Positions 10,974 to 19,454 of a stretch of DNA of 64,000 nt are shown here, in pieces. The notes under the pieces are model-generated. The model saw only the letters and a program-made list of their open reading frames with translations, had not been told where the DNA came from and did not search any database. The translations under genes and the position numbers were made by a program. Where the stretch lies: the NCBI GenBank assembly GCA_040954595.2, contig CM082577.2:16864001-16928000 (forward strand). Reading direction: 5' to 3'. This stretch comes from Balanoglossus misakiensis (Eukaryota; Hemichordata). How positions within the stretch are numbered: the stretch's first letter is position 1; the number at the start of each line of letters is the position of its first letter.

Positions 10974-11531
10974 TCACCGCTCAGTTGGGCCCTGTCCCCG
11001 CTCCAGAGAACCTGGGGAAACCCCTGGTCCCGCAGAGCTGGGCGGTGGACCCGATGAGCTGGGCGCACTCCACCCTCCGGATGCGACTTCCTGGGTTCCG
11101 CTGCCGGTTTCCAGGGTGCGTCGGACGGGTAAGTCTGGTTGCGTCAGTAAGCGGATGTCCCTACACATACCCCGCTCGGAATATTCCTCCGGCATCGCCA
11201 TCGCCTTCTTGGGGCGTGGGGGCTGGTGGTCCTTCGCTGGGTTAATGTGCGGCATATTCTGGACGATCCAGGGGATTGGGAACATAACGTCCGCTTCCCG
11301 TTGGATAGTAAACACCCACCCCCAGTTCCCCTTGGATTTGGCTACCGCATATTGGTCTAGGAGTGCCTCTTGGGCTTCTCGCTTGGGGGCCATCATGATG
11401 CCGTGGATGACCTCTCTGGGGCTTAGAAGGCGGCGTGCCTGAGTGGCACTCCGGACATCCTCAATGGTTAGCTTGGGCATGGGTCTTGGCATATTGAATG
11501 GGGCTGGGTCTGTGGACATAAAGAAGAACAT
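10974..11531 (-). CDS. Unknown ORF between PHD and TatD ORFs
   Basis: About 185 residues from the ATG at 11531, starting MFFFMSTDPAPFNMPRPMPK. The ATG lies one base after the stop of the integrase-PHD frame (TAACATG), a layout suited to termination-reinitiation. An internal Met four codons later is an alternative start. The first 110 residues look folded (DVRSATQARRLLSPREVIHG, then GNWGWVFTIQREADVMFPIP) and the C-terminal third is Ser/Pro/Gly-rich. No transmembrane segment or signal peptide is visible, so it is not a typical envelope protein. I do not recognise a family. Confidence 0.5.
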   Translation of the reverse strand: MFFFMSTDPAPFNMPRPMPKLTIEDVRSATQARRLLSPREVIHGIMMAPKREAQEALLDQYAVAKSKGNWGWVFTIQREADVMFPIPWIVQNMPHINPAKDHQPPRPKKAMAMPEEYSERGMCRDIRLLTQPDLPVRRTLETGSGTQEVASGGWSAPSSSGPPPSSAGPGVSPGSLERGQGPTER

Positions 11532-11532
11532 G

Positions 11533-11910
11533 TTAGGCTTGTTGAGTGCACTGGGGGCAGAAATAGTCCCCCGTGCTTCCCTTTCCTGACTGAATTCCCA
11601 CACAGGACATATGGAACCAGTCAAAACACTTGTCGCATTGGATCATTGGGCTGCCATCGTTCGGTCCCCGACAAATGCAGTACTGGTCATTCCCTGGGCT
11701 TTCGGTTTCCCCCGTGTCGTTGGCTATGTTTGCCTGGTGCCTAACGATCCACTGGGGTAAGACCCGATCCCTACATAGTTTGATCCTGTCATGGTGCACA
11801 GTCATCTCTGCCCTTTTCAACCTCACTTTGTACAGGTATGGGGAGAATTTCCCAATGATCACGGCTGGGCCCTTCCAGGGGGGACTGAGCTTGCGACATT
11901 TCCACTTTTG
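11533..11910 (-). pseudogene. Integrase C-terminal (GPY/F-like) domain fused to a PHD finger
   Basis: This frame continues the integrase after a 1-base shift near 11890. It starts with the GPF/Y-type C-terminal module (PPWKGPAVIIGKFSPYLYKV, then VHHDRIKLC). After about 30 linker residues a C4HC3 PHD finger follows: QYCICRG, MIQCDKCFDWFHMSCVGIQ, YFCPQC. PHD fingers usually read histone H3 tails, so an attractive inference is targeting of integration to marked chromatin, as chromodomains do in other Gypsy lineages. The frame ends at 11533, just before the next ORF. Confidence 0.75.
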
Positions 11911-12916
11911 TTGTGGCGGTATCTAAAATGTATACACAATCCCCCACCCCATAAGCTTTGGTGTGTGTTTTCAAATCATAGTCCCTTTTCATTCCTTCCT
12001 GGGTGGCCCTTAAGGTATTACGGGCGCTTTCATGGGCCGTGCTGATTGCTCTCTCCAATTCCCTAACATACCCCTCGGCCCTTTCCCCTTCATTGGAAAA
12101 CTTGTCAGTGCTGTCTCTCCCCTGCCCTGTGGTCACCCCAAACACCAGATCTGCTGGCAAGTTAAGTTCCCTTCCCAACATTAAATGGTTTGGCGTGTAT
12201 CCTGTGCTACGATTCACTGATGCGCGCATTGCCCCTGCTATCTGGGGTAGGTGTACATCCCACTCGCGCTGATTTCCGATGAAGCAACGCACTGCGTCCA
12301 TGAGCGTACGGTTATTTCTTTCCGCCTGGCCATTCGCGGACGGTCTATAGGGGGTCGTTTTGCATTTGTGAATACGCAACAGCTCGCAAATCGCTACGAA
12401 AAGTTGGCTTTCGAAATTACGCCCCTGGTCGGTAAAGATCTCGAAAGGGTACCCGAAGCGCGCAAAGAATTCATTCACTGCTGCTTGGGCGGTGACCTCC
12501 GCCGTTTGTGACGGTAGTGGGATACACTCCACCCATTTTGAGAACTGATCGACCATCATCAGGATGTATTCGTTCCCCCCTTGTGTCTTGGGGAGGGGCC
12601 CGAGAAAGTCCAGATGGACTCGCTCCATGGGAGAACCTGCATGGAAACTTTTCATTTCTGCCCTGCCATACCGGTGGGTTTTCTTATTCTGACTACACTC
12701 TGAGCATGTGGCCACAAAATCCTTCACTTCCTCCTGCATTTTGTACCAGACGTATTTCTGTCTTATTCTGGACAAGGTCCGTTGGACACCTTGATGTCGG
12801 GCAGAGGGGATAGTGTGATTTAAGTCTATGACCACCTCTTTCATGTCTCGGGGGACCACAAATAATTTGTGGCCTGAGTCAATTTCCTCCCTCCATAGGA
12901 CTCCATCAATCCACAC
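11900..12916 (-). pseudogene. Integrase, zinc-binding and catalytic core
   Basis: The translated frame opens with WIDGVLWRE and the HHCC zinc-binding domain (LNHTIPSARHQG ... CSECSQNKK). The DDE core follows: ERVHLDFLGPLPK (Asp), FEIFTDQGRNF (Asp) and PYRPSANGQAERNNRTL (Glu). GYTPNHLMLGRELNLPADL is the conserved post-core block of Gypsy integrases. The enzyme would join the element's cDNA to the target. The frame is displaced by one base from RNase H upstream (near 12910) and again from the C-terminal domain (near 11890), so this copy could not make the full polyprotein as read. Confidence 0.85.
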
Positions 12917-13940
12917 AGAACAATTCCCGGTTCACCCAATAATTCTTGGCGGCTGGGCTTGATAGCATAAGTTTCCCTTCTAGGGGTTCTTTCCCTGTCT
13001 CTACCCAATGTAATAAATTGCTAAGGTCTGGGTCTTTTTGTTGCATTTCCCGGAATTCGGCCATGCTTATCCCGACGATAGCGGTGCCCTCCTGCTTTTC
13101 ACTAGCACACGTTACTACATATGCTTTGGGCTTCCCCTGTTCTCTATCCCAACTCTGTTCAATATCAATGTGGGATTGAGGGGCTTCCAACCAATTTCCC
13201 TCATGCACATTTTGGCCCTCGGATGACTCGCCTGGGTCCCAGGGCCAGGGTGGACAGTCACACCCCTGGGGAATTGGTGCGTCCCGGCCTGGGGATAAGG
13301 CTTCCCTCGGCGGAGGTTCTGCCCCTGGTGTGTCGCTGACCGTCTCCCCCTGCCCTATTGCCCTAGCTAAGGGGACCACATCGTCTACCTCATCGATGAA
13401 AACACTCCATCTCAAGTGGGCCTTCTCACAGTAGCTACAACCCCCACAAGGAAGGTCTTGGGGGCTTATCCCATGGCTGAAATTGGAACATTGCTTGGGG
13501 TCTTGCACCCGTGAGAGTGCGTCGGCGTTTACATGTTTCTTCCCCGGGCGGTGCTCTACCTTCATGTCATATTGACTCAGCTCTTCAAGCCAACGAGCTA
13601 ACTGTCCCTGGGGTTCCTTGAAACTAAGCAGCCAAGTCAAACTGCTGTGGTCTGTTCTTAGTAGGAAACGCTTCCCTACCAAATAATGGCGATACTGCCG
13701 GGTAAACCTAATTACGGCCAACAGCTCTTGTCTAGTAGTGCAATACCAGCGCTGTTCAGGGGTCATGCTCACGCTGCCATACGCCACTACCCGTTCCCTA
13801 CCATCCTGCACCTGAATTAATTCTGCCCCAAGCGCATGATTTGACGCATCGGTATCTTATATGAATGGGTCTTCGTCGTTGGGCAAGGTCAGTACTGGTG
13901 GCGACATTAGCGCGGTCTTAATTTCTTCGAATGCGCGTTG
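12906..13940 (-). pseudogene. RNase H domain and linker of pol
   Basis: The RNase H part includes GAELIQVQDGRERVVAYGS, the EQRWYCTTRQELLAVI block (catalytic Glu), FLLRTDHSSLTWLL (Asp) and HRPGKKHVNADALSR (the final Asp region). An in-frame TAA at 13857-13859 interrupts the strand that carries the first catalytic Asp, and a frameshift near 14020 separates it from reverse transcriptase. After RNase H there is a Cys-rich, acidic linker (CGGCSYCEKAH) of about 150 residues leading to integrase. This domain would remove RNA from the RNA-DNA hybrid during replication. Confidence 0.8.
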
Positions 13941-16027
13941 CTGTTCGGGTCCCCATGCGTATGCCTGTTTCCCTGTGATTGCGTATAGGGGGGCGGCCAT
14001 TTCTGCAAATCCCTTAATGAACGAACGATGGTAATTTGCAAGCCCTCCAGTTCGATGGAATTTTGCTTTACCCTGCGCCCAAGGAAAGTCACTTCAGTGC
14101 AGATCAATTCGCATTTCCTTGGTTTTAACTTGAGCTGATAGTCACGCATGCGCTGGAAAACACCGCGCAAGTTCTGTAGATGGTGGTCAAAATCGGTCCC
14201 TAGTACCATAATGTCGTCCAAAAATGCGAGGACGACATCCCAGGTCAAACCCCGCAACACTAAATTCATTACCAGTGAGTAAGTGGCTGGGGCATTGCAC
14301 AACCCGAAGGGCATTCTAGTAAACTCGAAGAGCCCGTACTTGGTGACAAATGCAGTTTTCTTACAATCGGCGGGATCAACCCTCACCTGCCAATAGGCGG
14401 AGTTTGCGTCTAGTTTGGAGAACCAACGGTTTCCGGACAGCGTGTCCATGCAGTCTTCGATTAACGGAAGAGGGAACACGTCCTTAACCGTTTGGTTATT
14501 GAACGCGCGATAGTCTACGCACCAACACACGCTGCCGTCGCGCTTGCGGACTAGAACAGGGGCAGATGCCCATTCCGATACGGAGGGCCGAATGACCTTT
14601 GCATCAAACATTTTCTTCAAATGCGTTTCTTCCTCGCCTGCGAAACAACGCGGGGTGCGTCGCATCTTTTGTTTGACGGGTCTCGCGTCCCCAGTGTCAA
14701 TGCGATGGCTAAGGGCGGTAAAGTTCCCAAGATCAAACTCATTGGCTGCAAACACGTCCTGGTAATCATTCAACAGCTCTTTAAGTTTGCCTGTCTCCCC
14801 CGAACTTAGATTTGTACATGATTTTTGGAACAAATCCTCTAAATGGCTGGGTACGTCTGGCTTGTCAGTTTCCCTTTTCCCCAGTGAGGCCTCAACTTTC
14901 TGGACAGTGATTTCTTCCGTTGTCCCAGGGGGCCCCACTCCCTCGACTTCTGATGCTGTTGCCACCAGCTTTCCCTTGCTAAGGGTGACTGATCTATCCG
15001 ATGGGTTAACTAAGCAAACTTTGGGCAACCGTCCCCCACTATTGACTGTCCTTGGCACTATCACCCGTAAATTCCCCACTGGCTCGATGATATACTCGGA
15101 CAAAGGGCAATCCATCCCACAACGTACCCTTACTACTGAATTTGGGGGAATTCTAGTCCGTTTGGGCAACGTGACCTTTGCCACTTTCTTTTTTGTCCCT
15201 TCCCGACCATATGTCATGTGTACACTTTCACCCCCAAACCGCAACTGATTTCTTCGCATATCTAGGATCGCTCTCCTTGACCGCATAAAGTCTGCCCCTA
15301 GCAACATGTCGTCCCCTATCGGCGCTACATACACATCCTCTGTGAATTTGGTCCTTCCCAACTTCAGGCGCAAGGGACCTACTTTATGGGCTTTCATTTC
15401 CATTTCCCGCCCTGCAGTTTGCATGATGGTGGTTTTGAGTACTGGGGGGCGGTTCCCAAGACGGCTATAGAGACGGTCTGAAATGATGGTGACTTCTGCT
15501 GCCGTGTCTACTACTGCCTGTACTTTAATCCCTTCGACTAAAATAGGTACACTATACATAGACCCTGACACTAACTGACATATGGTTATGGGCTGGGTGT
15601 CTTCACCGCTGGAGGTCTCGTTTGCTGTGGATTCATCAGTGTCCGAATTCGGGGAATCATACTCCTGTTCGTCCAAAGACTCCCCTGACGAGTTGTACTG
15701 TTCGTCGGTTCGAGTCTCCCTAGGGTGTAGATAGAACCCGTGCTCTTGCGATGTATCGTCAGCGTGGGTATCTAAAGTGGCCTGACACACTGACCCCCCT
15801 TCTTGGACTTTGGCACCACCCTTGGTGTCAGTGTGTGCTGTCACCCTGCCAATTTCATTTCCTCCCCCCTTTACTTTGGGACCATTTCCCTTGAGTATTG
15901 GGCCCTTTTGTGGCTTTTGGGTCAAACTTAGGCCCTCTGGTCTGACCCTTTCCCATTTAAATGCTCGGCGAATGTTACCCGCTTCTCCCTGGAATCTGAG
16001 GTTACTCTTTCCCTTCCCTTGGGGCAT
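13907..16027 (-). CDS. Pol: aspartic protease and reverse transcriptase
   Basis: A long open frame, entered from gag by -1 frameshifting, with a Ser/Thr/Asp-rich spacer. The retropepsin domain is marked by VQAVVDTAAEVTIISDRLYS (DTA in place of the usual DTG/DSG) and MLLGADFMR. Reverse transcriptase follows: KLDANSAYWQV, FTRMPFGLCNAPATY and VVLAFLDDIMVLG with the catalytic FLDD. The last roughly 40 residues before the stop at 13907 are out of frame because of a base change in length near 14020. The true connection is to RNase H in another frame. The start given is simply the open-frame limit, as no initiator is expected. Confidence 0.9.
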   Translation of the reverse strand: MPQGKGKSNLRFQGEAGNIRRAFKWERVRPEGLSLTQKPQKGPILKGNGPKVKGGGNEIGRVTAHTDTKGGAKVQEGGSVCQATLDTHADDTSQEHGFYLHPRETRTDEQYNSSGESLDEQEYDSPNSDTDESTANETSSGEDTQPITICQLVSGSMYSVPILVEGIKVQAVVDTAAEVTIISDRLYSRLGNRPPVLKTTIMQTAGREMEMKAHKVGPLRLKLGRTKFTEDVYVAPIGDDMLLGADFMRSRRAILDMRRNQLRFGGESVHMTYGREGTKKKVAKVTLPKRTRIPPNSVVRVRCGMDCPLSEYIIEPVGNLRVIVPRTVNSGGRLPKVCLVNPSDRSVTLSKGKLVATASEVEGVGPPGTTEEITVQKVEASLGKRETDKPDVPSHLEDLFQKSCTNLSSGETGKLKELLNDYQDVFAANEFDLGNFTALSHRIDTGDARPVKQKMRRTPRCFAGEEETHLKKMFDAKVIRPSVSEWASAPVLVRKRDGSVCWCVDYRAFNNQTVKDVFPLPLIEDCMDTLSGNRWFSKLDANSAYWQVRVDPADCKKTAFVTKYGLFEFTRMPFGLCNAPATYSLVMNLVLRGLTWDVVLAFLDDIMVLGTDFDHHLQNLRGVFQRMRDYQLKLKPRKCELICTEVTFLGRRVKQNSIELEGLQITIVRSLRDLQKWPPPYTQSQGNRHTHGDPNSNAHSKKLRPR

Positions 16028-16896
16028 TCCCTATGTAAGTGTCCAGATTCCCCACAGTTAAAGCATTCCCGTCCCCTTTGGGAGGGTGACCGAGACCGGC
16101 CTGCCTCGCGTGGGGATAGGGCAACCACTGTCTTCCTCAAACTCTCTAAAGTTTTGACTACTTCAGTCATTTGTTCTCTAAGGGTATTTATCTCGCGACT
16201 GGGACTCTGGCTCGGGTTACGTGGGGTTCGAAACCTCCCCCGCGAGCCTGTTCTGCCGTCGGTGGGTGATAAAGCCTGATCTCTGGGGGGTCGCTCCCGA
16301 GCGGCTGATCGCACGCGTACAAATTCGCCGTCACTATCTGTCTCAGATGTTACTCGTTTTACTTCCCGACGCGAGATTCGGCGGCCGAAGATTTCGCGAT
16401 TGTTATATTGAAACCAACGTATTTGGTCTATGGCTTCTTCCATGGAGGATACGCGTTGGTTAGCAACTGAAAGCCCTGCCTCGCGATCGGAGCATCCCTG
16501 ACAAAACTTCTTTATCGCCTGACGGTCCATAGCGCGCTCCGTCAGTTCAGGGAAAGCGTTTGCCGCGAGGGACAGGAGTCGATCGGCCCATTTTTCGAGT
16601 GACTCCCCTTCTTTCTGATGGGACTGCTGAAATCTCATTTGCGCGGTTTCTTGTAGTTCTTGGTGCCCGAAACGCTTTTCAAGCTTACTGATCAGCCGCT
16701 GGTAGCTGATATTTTGCTCGCGCCTGAGTAGTGTCGAGTGAAATTCACTGGCGTCGCTGTCTAAGCAAAAACACAAGCAACATTTGCGTTCGCTCTCTGT
16801 CCAACCCTGGGCATCCGCGTAACTGGTGAATTTATCGAAAAACACGCCCACTTTCTCTCCCCAGTGCAAACTAACGTTTTGTAACGTATTAAACAT
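15928..16896 (-). CDS. Gag: capsid and nucleocapsid
   Basis: About 320 residues. The first half is a retrotransposon capsid (WGEKVGVFFDKFTSYADAQG, YQRLISKLEKRFGHQELQ, ESLEKWADRLLSLAANAFPE), matching the helical Gypsy capsid pattern. An Arg/Ser-rich spacer follows and then one CCHC zinc knuckle, CFNCGESGHLHREC, which binds the genomic RNA. The frame starts at a Met near the capsid start, but the Pro-rich region upstream belongs to the same protein in another frame, with a 1-base shift near 16915. The stop at 15928 lies beyond the slippery site. Confidence 0.85.
   Translation of the reverse strand: MFNTLQNVSLHWGEKVGVFFDKFTSYADAQGWTESERKCCLCFCLDSDASEFHSTLLRREQNISYQRLISKLEKRFGHQELQETAQMRFQQSHQKEGESLEKWADRLLSLAANAFPELTERAMDRQAIKKFCQGCSDREAGLSVANQRVSSMEEAIDQIRWFQYNNREIFGRRISRREVKRVTSETDSDGEFVRVRSAARERPPRDQALSPTDGRTGSRGRFRTPRNPSQSPSREINTLREQMTEVVKTLESLRKTVVALSPREAGRSRSPSQRGRECFNCGESGHLHRECPKGRERVTSDSREKRVTFAEHLNGKGSDQRA
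15955..15961 (-). promoter_or_regulatory. -1 ribosomal frameshift slippery heptamer TTTAAAT
   Basis: In the gag frame the minus strand reads caT TTA AAT ggg, which is the X XXY YYZ pattern with X=T and Y=A. Slipping back one base enters the pol frame exactly (FKWERVRPEG...). It lies inside the 100-bp gag/pol overlap and just after the CCHC knuckle, as expected. A downstream stimulatory structure was not modelled. Confidence 0.75.
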
Positions 16897-16899
16897 CCT

Positions 16900-17525
16900 A
16901 GAGCCGAAGGCGGGCCCTTCCCTGCCCCACCTTGCCTCATGAACGAAGATTCACCATAAGGGTGGCTTGGCTGCACATTCCCATACGTCGGAGTCCAGGT
17001 GACATTGGATGGGGCGTATGGGCTAGGACTGCTTCCCGCTTGAGAGGGTGGGCCATAGTACGTGGGATAGGGGATCCCCGGTACTGGAGGGGCGCCACCA
17101 CGGTTTTCGGTGGGAAATCGCCAATCCCCGCGTTCGTAAGGGCTGGCTGCTGGGAGCGGTGTGGACCCCATCGGATATGGTGGCGGTGGGGTAAAATACC
17201 TTGGGAAGTTGTCTGGTGGATACGGTGGAGACACCCCAACCTGGTTCCCTGGGTAACGGCTTTGCTCTGTTGTGTGAAAATTATCCCTGTCTCGGGGTGC
17301 CCCATAATTTGGTGTTTGACCCCTGGGAATTATTGGTTCATGTTCTCCCCCTTCCCCTTCATTCGGGTCTGACCCTTCATGGCCATTATGTGAAAAACGG
17401 ACCCTACGCTGCAAAGCACTTCTGGGTTGGGTTCCAGGACCCCCCTCCCCATCACTGGCTCTACTTGATCCCCTGTGGTACTCACTTGCTGTGGAAGGGT
17501 AACCCCCACTATCCAATTCTTGACG
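16900..17525 (-). pseudogene. Gag N-terminal proline-rich region
   Basis: An open frame of about 205 residues rich in Pro, Gly, Tyr and Ser (for example PPYPPDNFPRYFTPPPPYP), of the sort that often precedes capsid. It lies in the same frame as the HhH ORF, separated from it by one TAA at 17526-17528, and a base shift near 16915 breaks it from capsid. It has no initiator of its own. Either the TAA is a mutation or the two parts are normally separate products. Confidence 0.6.
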
Positions 17526-17996
17526 TTAGCCAATTTTCTCCCTTCCCTCGGGAAATGGGGTTGTCCTGGGCCTTGTACTATTCCCCCTTCCATACTCCAG
17601 TGATAACTGATCAATTTTGCTAGCCAGCTCTGAAAGTGGGATTTCCGGTGGCCCCTGGAATTTCCCTGTTTTGCGTGCATTTCTGCGGGACGGTGTCTGC
17701 TGGTCCTCCTCACTACTGCTGCTGTAGGTATTTGAGTGGGTCAGGGCTGGAGGAAACTCAGCTTCCCTGATTTCATAGGACACCAATTCGTGAAAGTCTA
17801 GTGTGGGCCTGAAACAGGGGATTTCCCCTAGGATTTCTTTTGAGACCCTCCCGTATCTACTTCTGGCTCTCAAAATTGCCTTTGCCACTTTTTTTCCTAC
17901 CCCTGGCAAGGTCTTAAGGGTCATGAAGTCACACGTATTAATATAGACTGGACCCTTGCAGGCCATCGTGACGTGGTCTATTGGCCCTTTAAACAA
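17526..17996 (-). CDS. Helix-hairpin-helix ORF at the 5' end of the element
   Basis: 156 residues from the ATG at 17996. Residues 18-50 form a ComEA-like helix-hairpin-helix pattern: VYINTCDFMTLKTLPGVGKK followed by VAKAILRARSRYG. HhH motifs bind the DNA or RNA backbone without sequence preference. The rest is Ser/Glu/Arg-rich with a predicted amphipathic stretch (LSELASKIDQLSLEYG). It is the first sizeable frame after the leader and continues in frame into the proline-rich gag region after one stop. An HhH here is unusual for gag; it may assist packaging or handle nucleic acid during reverse transcription. Confidence 0.65.
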   Translation of the reverse strand: MFKGPIDHVTMACKGPVYINTCDFMTLKTLPGVGKKVAKAILRARSRYGRVSKEILGEIPCFRPTLDFHELVSYEIREAEFPPALTHSNTYSSSSEEDQQTPSRRNARKTGKFQGPPEIPLSELASKIDQLSLEYGRGNSTRPRTTPFPEGREKIG

Positions 17997-17999
17997 TCT

Positions 18000-18529
18000 A
18001 ATAACTAATTACCCACTCCCTTACACTCTACACAACACGTAGGATTTACACGAGTGAAGTCTTTTATTAACAAGAATAATCCTAACACACAAAAGCTCAC
18101 TCCCACACAAAAGAAACTCGAATGCTTGCTAAAGAAAAGTTCTGCGCATGCGCCGAACGCCGCACTCCAAACACGTTTTTCGTAATGATGACCCCTCTAG
18201 CAATAGAAATGGGCCCTATGTGCCAAGATGGCGGCCGAATTTCCGCCCACGCTGTTTTGGGAAAAAACGCAGAAAATTGGTTACAACTGCCTCCCAAACC
18301 CCGGTACCTACCCAGCACCGACTCTAAACTTTCCTCAAAAAATCCCCGCGGTCCCCGAGAGTTTGCCCAGTGTCCTTCTGCCCCGGCTATCCCCGATTTC
18401 CCGTTTTTTCCTAGCCCAGAAAAAAACCCACGTCTCACCCGGACGCAATCGCTGAATTCCGGCCACAGAAACACCACTCTCCCCCGCTTATCAAAGAAAA
18501 CCCGTTTCCCCGCACAAAGTAGGAACACA
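18000..18529 (-). other. 5' leader of the retrotransposon
   Basis: This lies between the primer-binding site and the HhH ORF. A 143-codon open frame at 18097-18528 lacks any recognisable domain and has the composition of untranslated leader, so I do not call it a gene. The packaging signal would be expected here. Confidence 0.5.
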
Positions 18530-18544
18530 GGCTCGCAGCGCCAA
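18530..18544 (-). promoter_or_regulatory. Primer-binding site, probably tRNA-Ser
   Basis: Directly after the 5' LTR the minus strand reads T-TGGCGCTGCGAGCC. It begins with TGG, as needed to pair with a CCA tail, and is complementary to a tRNA end of the form GGCTCGCAGCGCCA. That resembles the 3' end of animal tRNA-Ser(CGA)-type genes with about one mismatch. The assignment to serine is from memory and needs checking. Confidence 0.55.
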
Positions 18545-18736
18545 TGTTGTGAAAGCTGATTTGCTCACCTTAGGTTATAATAAAGGATACTGAAGTTGTA
18601 GTTGGGTTGGTAATTTCGCTAGGAGGTCAGTAGAAGCGTGTTGCTCGTTGCTGCTCTCAAAGTAGAAGGGTCGAACTATTTCCGCCCAAGGGGTGAGTGG
18701 GGTCAGTGACGTCATCACGGATGTAGATTCACAACA
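18545..18736 (-). repeat. 5' LTR of the Gypsy-type element
   Basis: 192 bp, nearly identical to the 3' LTR at 8513-8704 and followed on the right by GTAC at 18737-18740. A TATA-like TTTATTATAA lies inside (minus strand), along with a TGACGTCA palindrome, which is a CRE/ATF-type site. Confidence 0.95.
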
Positions 18737-18740
18737 GTAC

Positions 18741-19384
18741 GTATACTCTACATTGTTATGCAAATTAGAGGTCAAACGTGAGGTGGCCATAGGTCAGGTG
18801 CTGGCTAGTATTACCCAGCACCTGTGGCCAGTGGCCAGGGCTGGCGTGATTTCACCCTCTAGCGGTGAAATACGCCCCAACTTTTGTTTATGTTGTAACT
18901 GTTGGTCTGTAGAATGAGCATGTTGCGTGCGTGACCGATGTTGCCCTACTGAGGTTTTAGGGTCAGTTCCCCACCTAGCGTGATCCACTGGCGTGGGGGT
19001 GTTCAGGCTAGAAAGGATTCGGGTAAGCGACAGACGTTTAATTTTTGTGTGGTGTATCCTTCATTTAATTTAATTCTTGGTTCTTTTAATTACATTTCAA
19101 TTGATGAAGCATCGGAAGAAATTTCAATGATTTCGTCATCGTCGTCTAGAATATAGATTAATCGAGGTAATTTTATTGGTGCATTGTTGTCGTCATGTGT
19201 GTCGTCTTCATCACTGGGGGTATTTCCTCTTCCTGTGCATTGTTGTCTTGTTCGTCAGCTGCTGCAGGTTGTCTGGTAAATTCGTGTACTACTTTTTGGT
19301 TTAGGGGTAACAAAAACTAACCTATCCTAACAATTTACTTGCTCACCAAAGCAGCCGAAACAACTAGACTATATGCGAACAGCA
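18741..19384. repeat. Flanking repeat, right copy, and adjacent non-coding DNA
   Basis: The part 18910-19220 matches, at lower identity, the sequence left of the element at 8215-8508. A short imperfect inverted repeat (caggtgctgg...ccagcacctg) lies near 18800-18830. No gene was found. Confidence 0.4.
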
Positions 19385-19454
19385 AATCATAAAAATAGCG
19401 TCAAGGACACTGTGGTCCCATTTGAGGACATAGCACATAGCAACATAGCAATAA

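Larger units (their letters stand above)
8509..18740 (-). mobile_element. Complete Gypsy-type (Ty3/Metaviridae) LTR retrotransposon carrying PHD and TatD modules
   Basis: The element proper is 8513-18736 (10,224 bp). It is bounded by 192-bp LTRs that begin TGTTGTGAA and end TTCACAACA, with GTAC duplicated on both sides (8509-8512 and 18737-18740). Transcription runs right to left. The order is 5' LTR, primer-binding site, leader, HhH ORF, Pro-rich/capsid/CCHC gag, a -1 frameshift signal, protease-RT, RNase H, integrase, PHD finger, an unknown ORF, TatD-like nuclease, purine tract and 3' LTR. The PR-RT-RH-IN order places it in the Gypsy superfamily. The LTRs differ at only three positions, all transitions, so the insertion is young, yet gag, pol and the nuclease ORF carry several stops and frameshifts. 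Confidence 0.95.

Noticed and set aside
10974-11531. Envelope glycoprotein for the Gypsy element
   Set aside because: No signal peptide, TM segment or furin-type site is present in either ORF downstream of integrase.
10280-12813. Many plus-strand frames of 80-175 codons
   Set aside because: They are antisense to gag/pol/TatD coding sequence and have no domains of their own.
18097-18559. Frames of about 145 codons on both strands in the retrotransposon leader
   Set aside because: There is no recognisable domain. Both strands are open by composition and this is the leader region.
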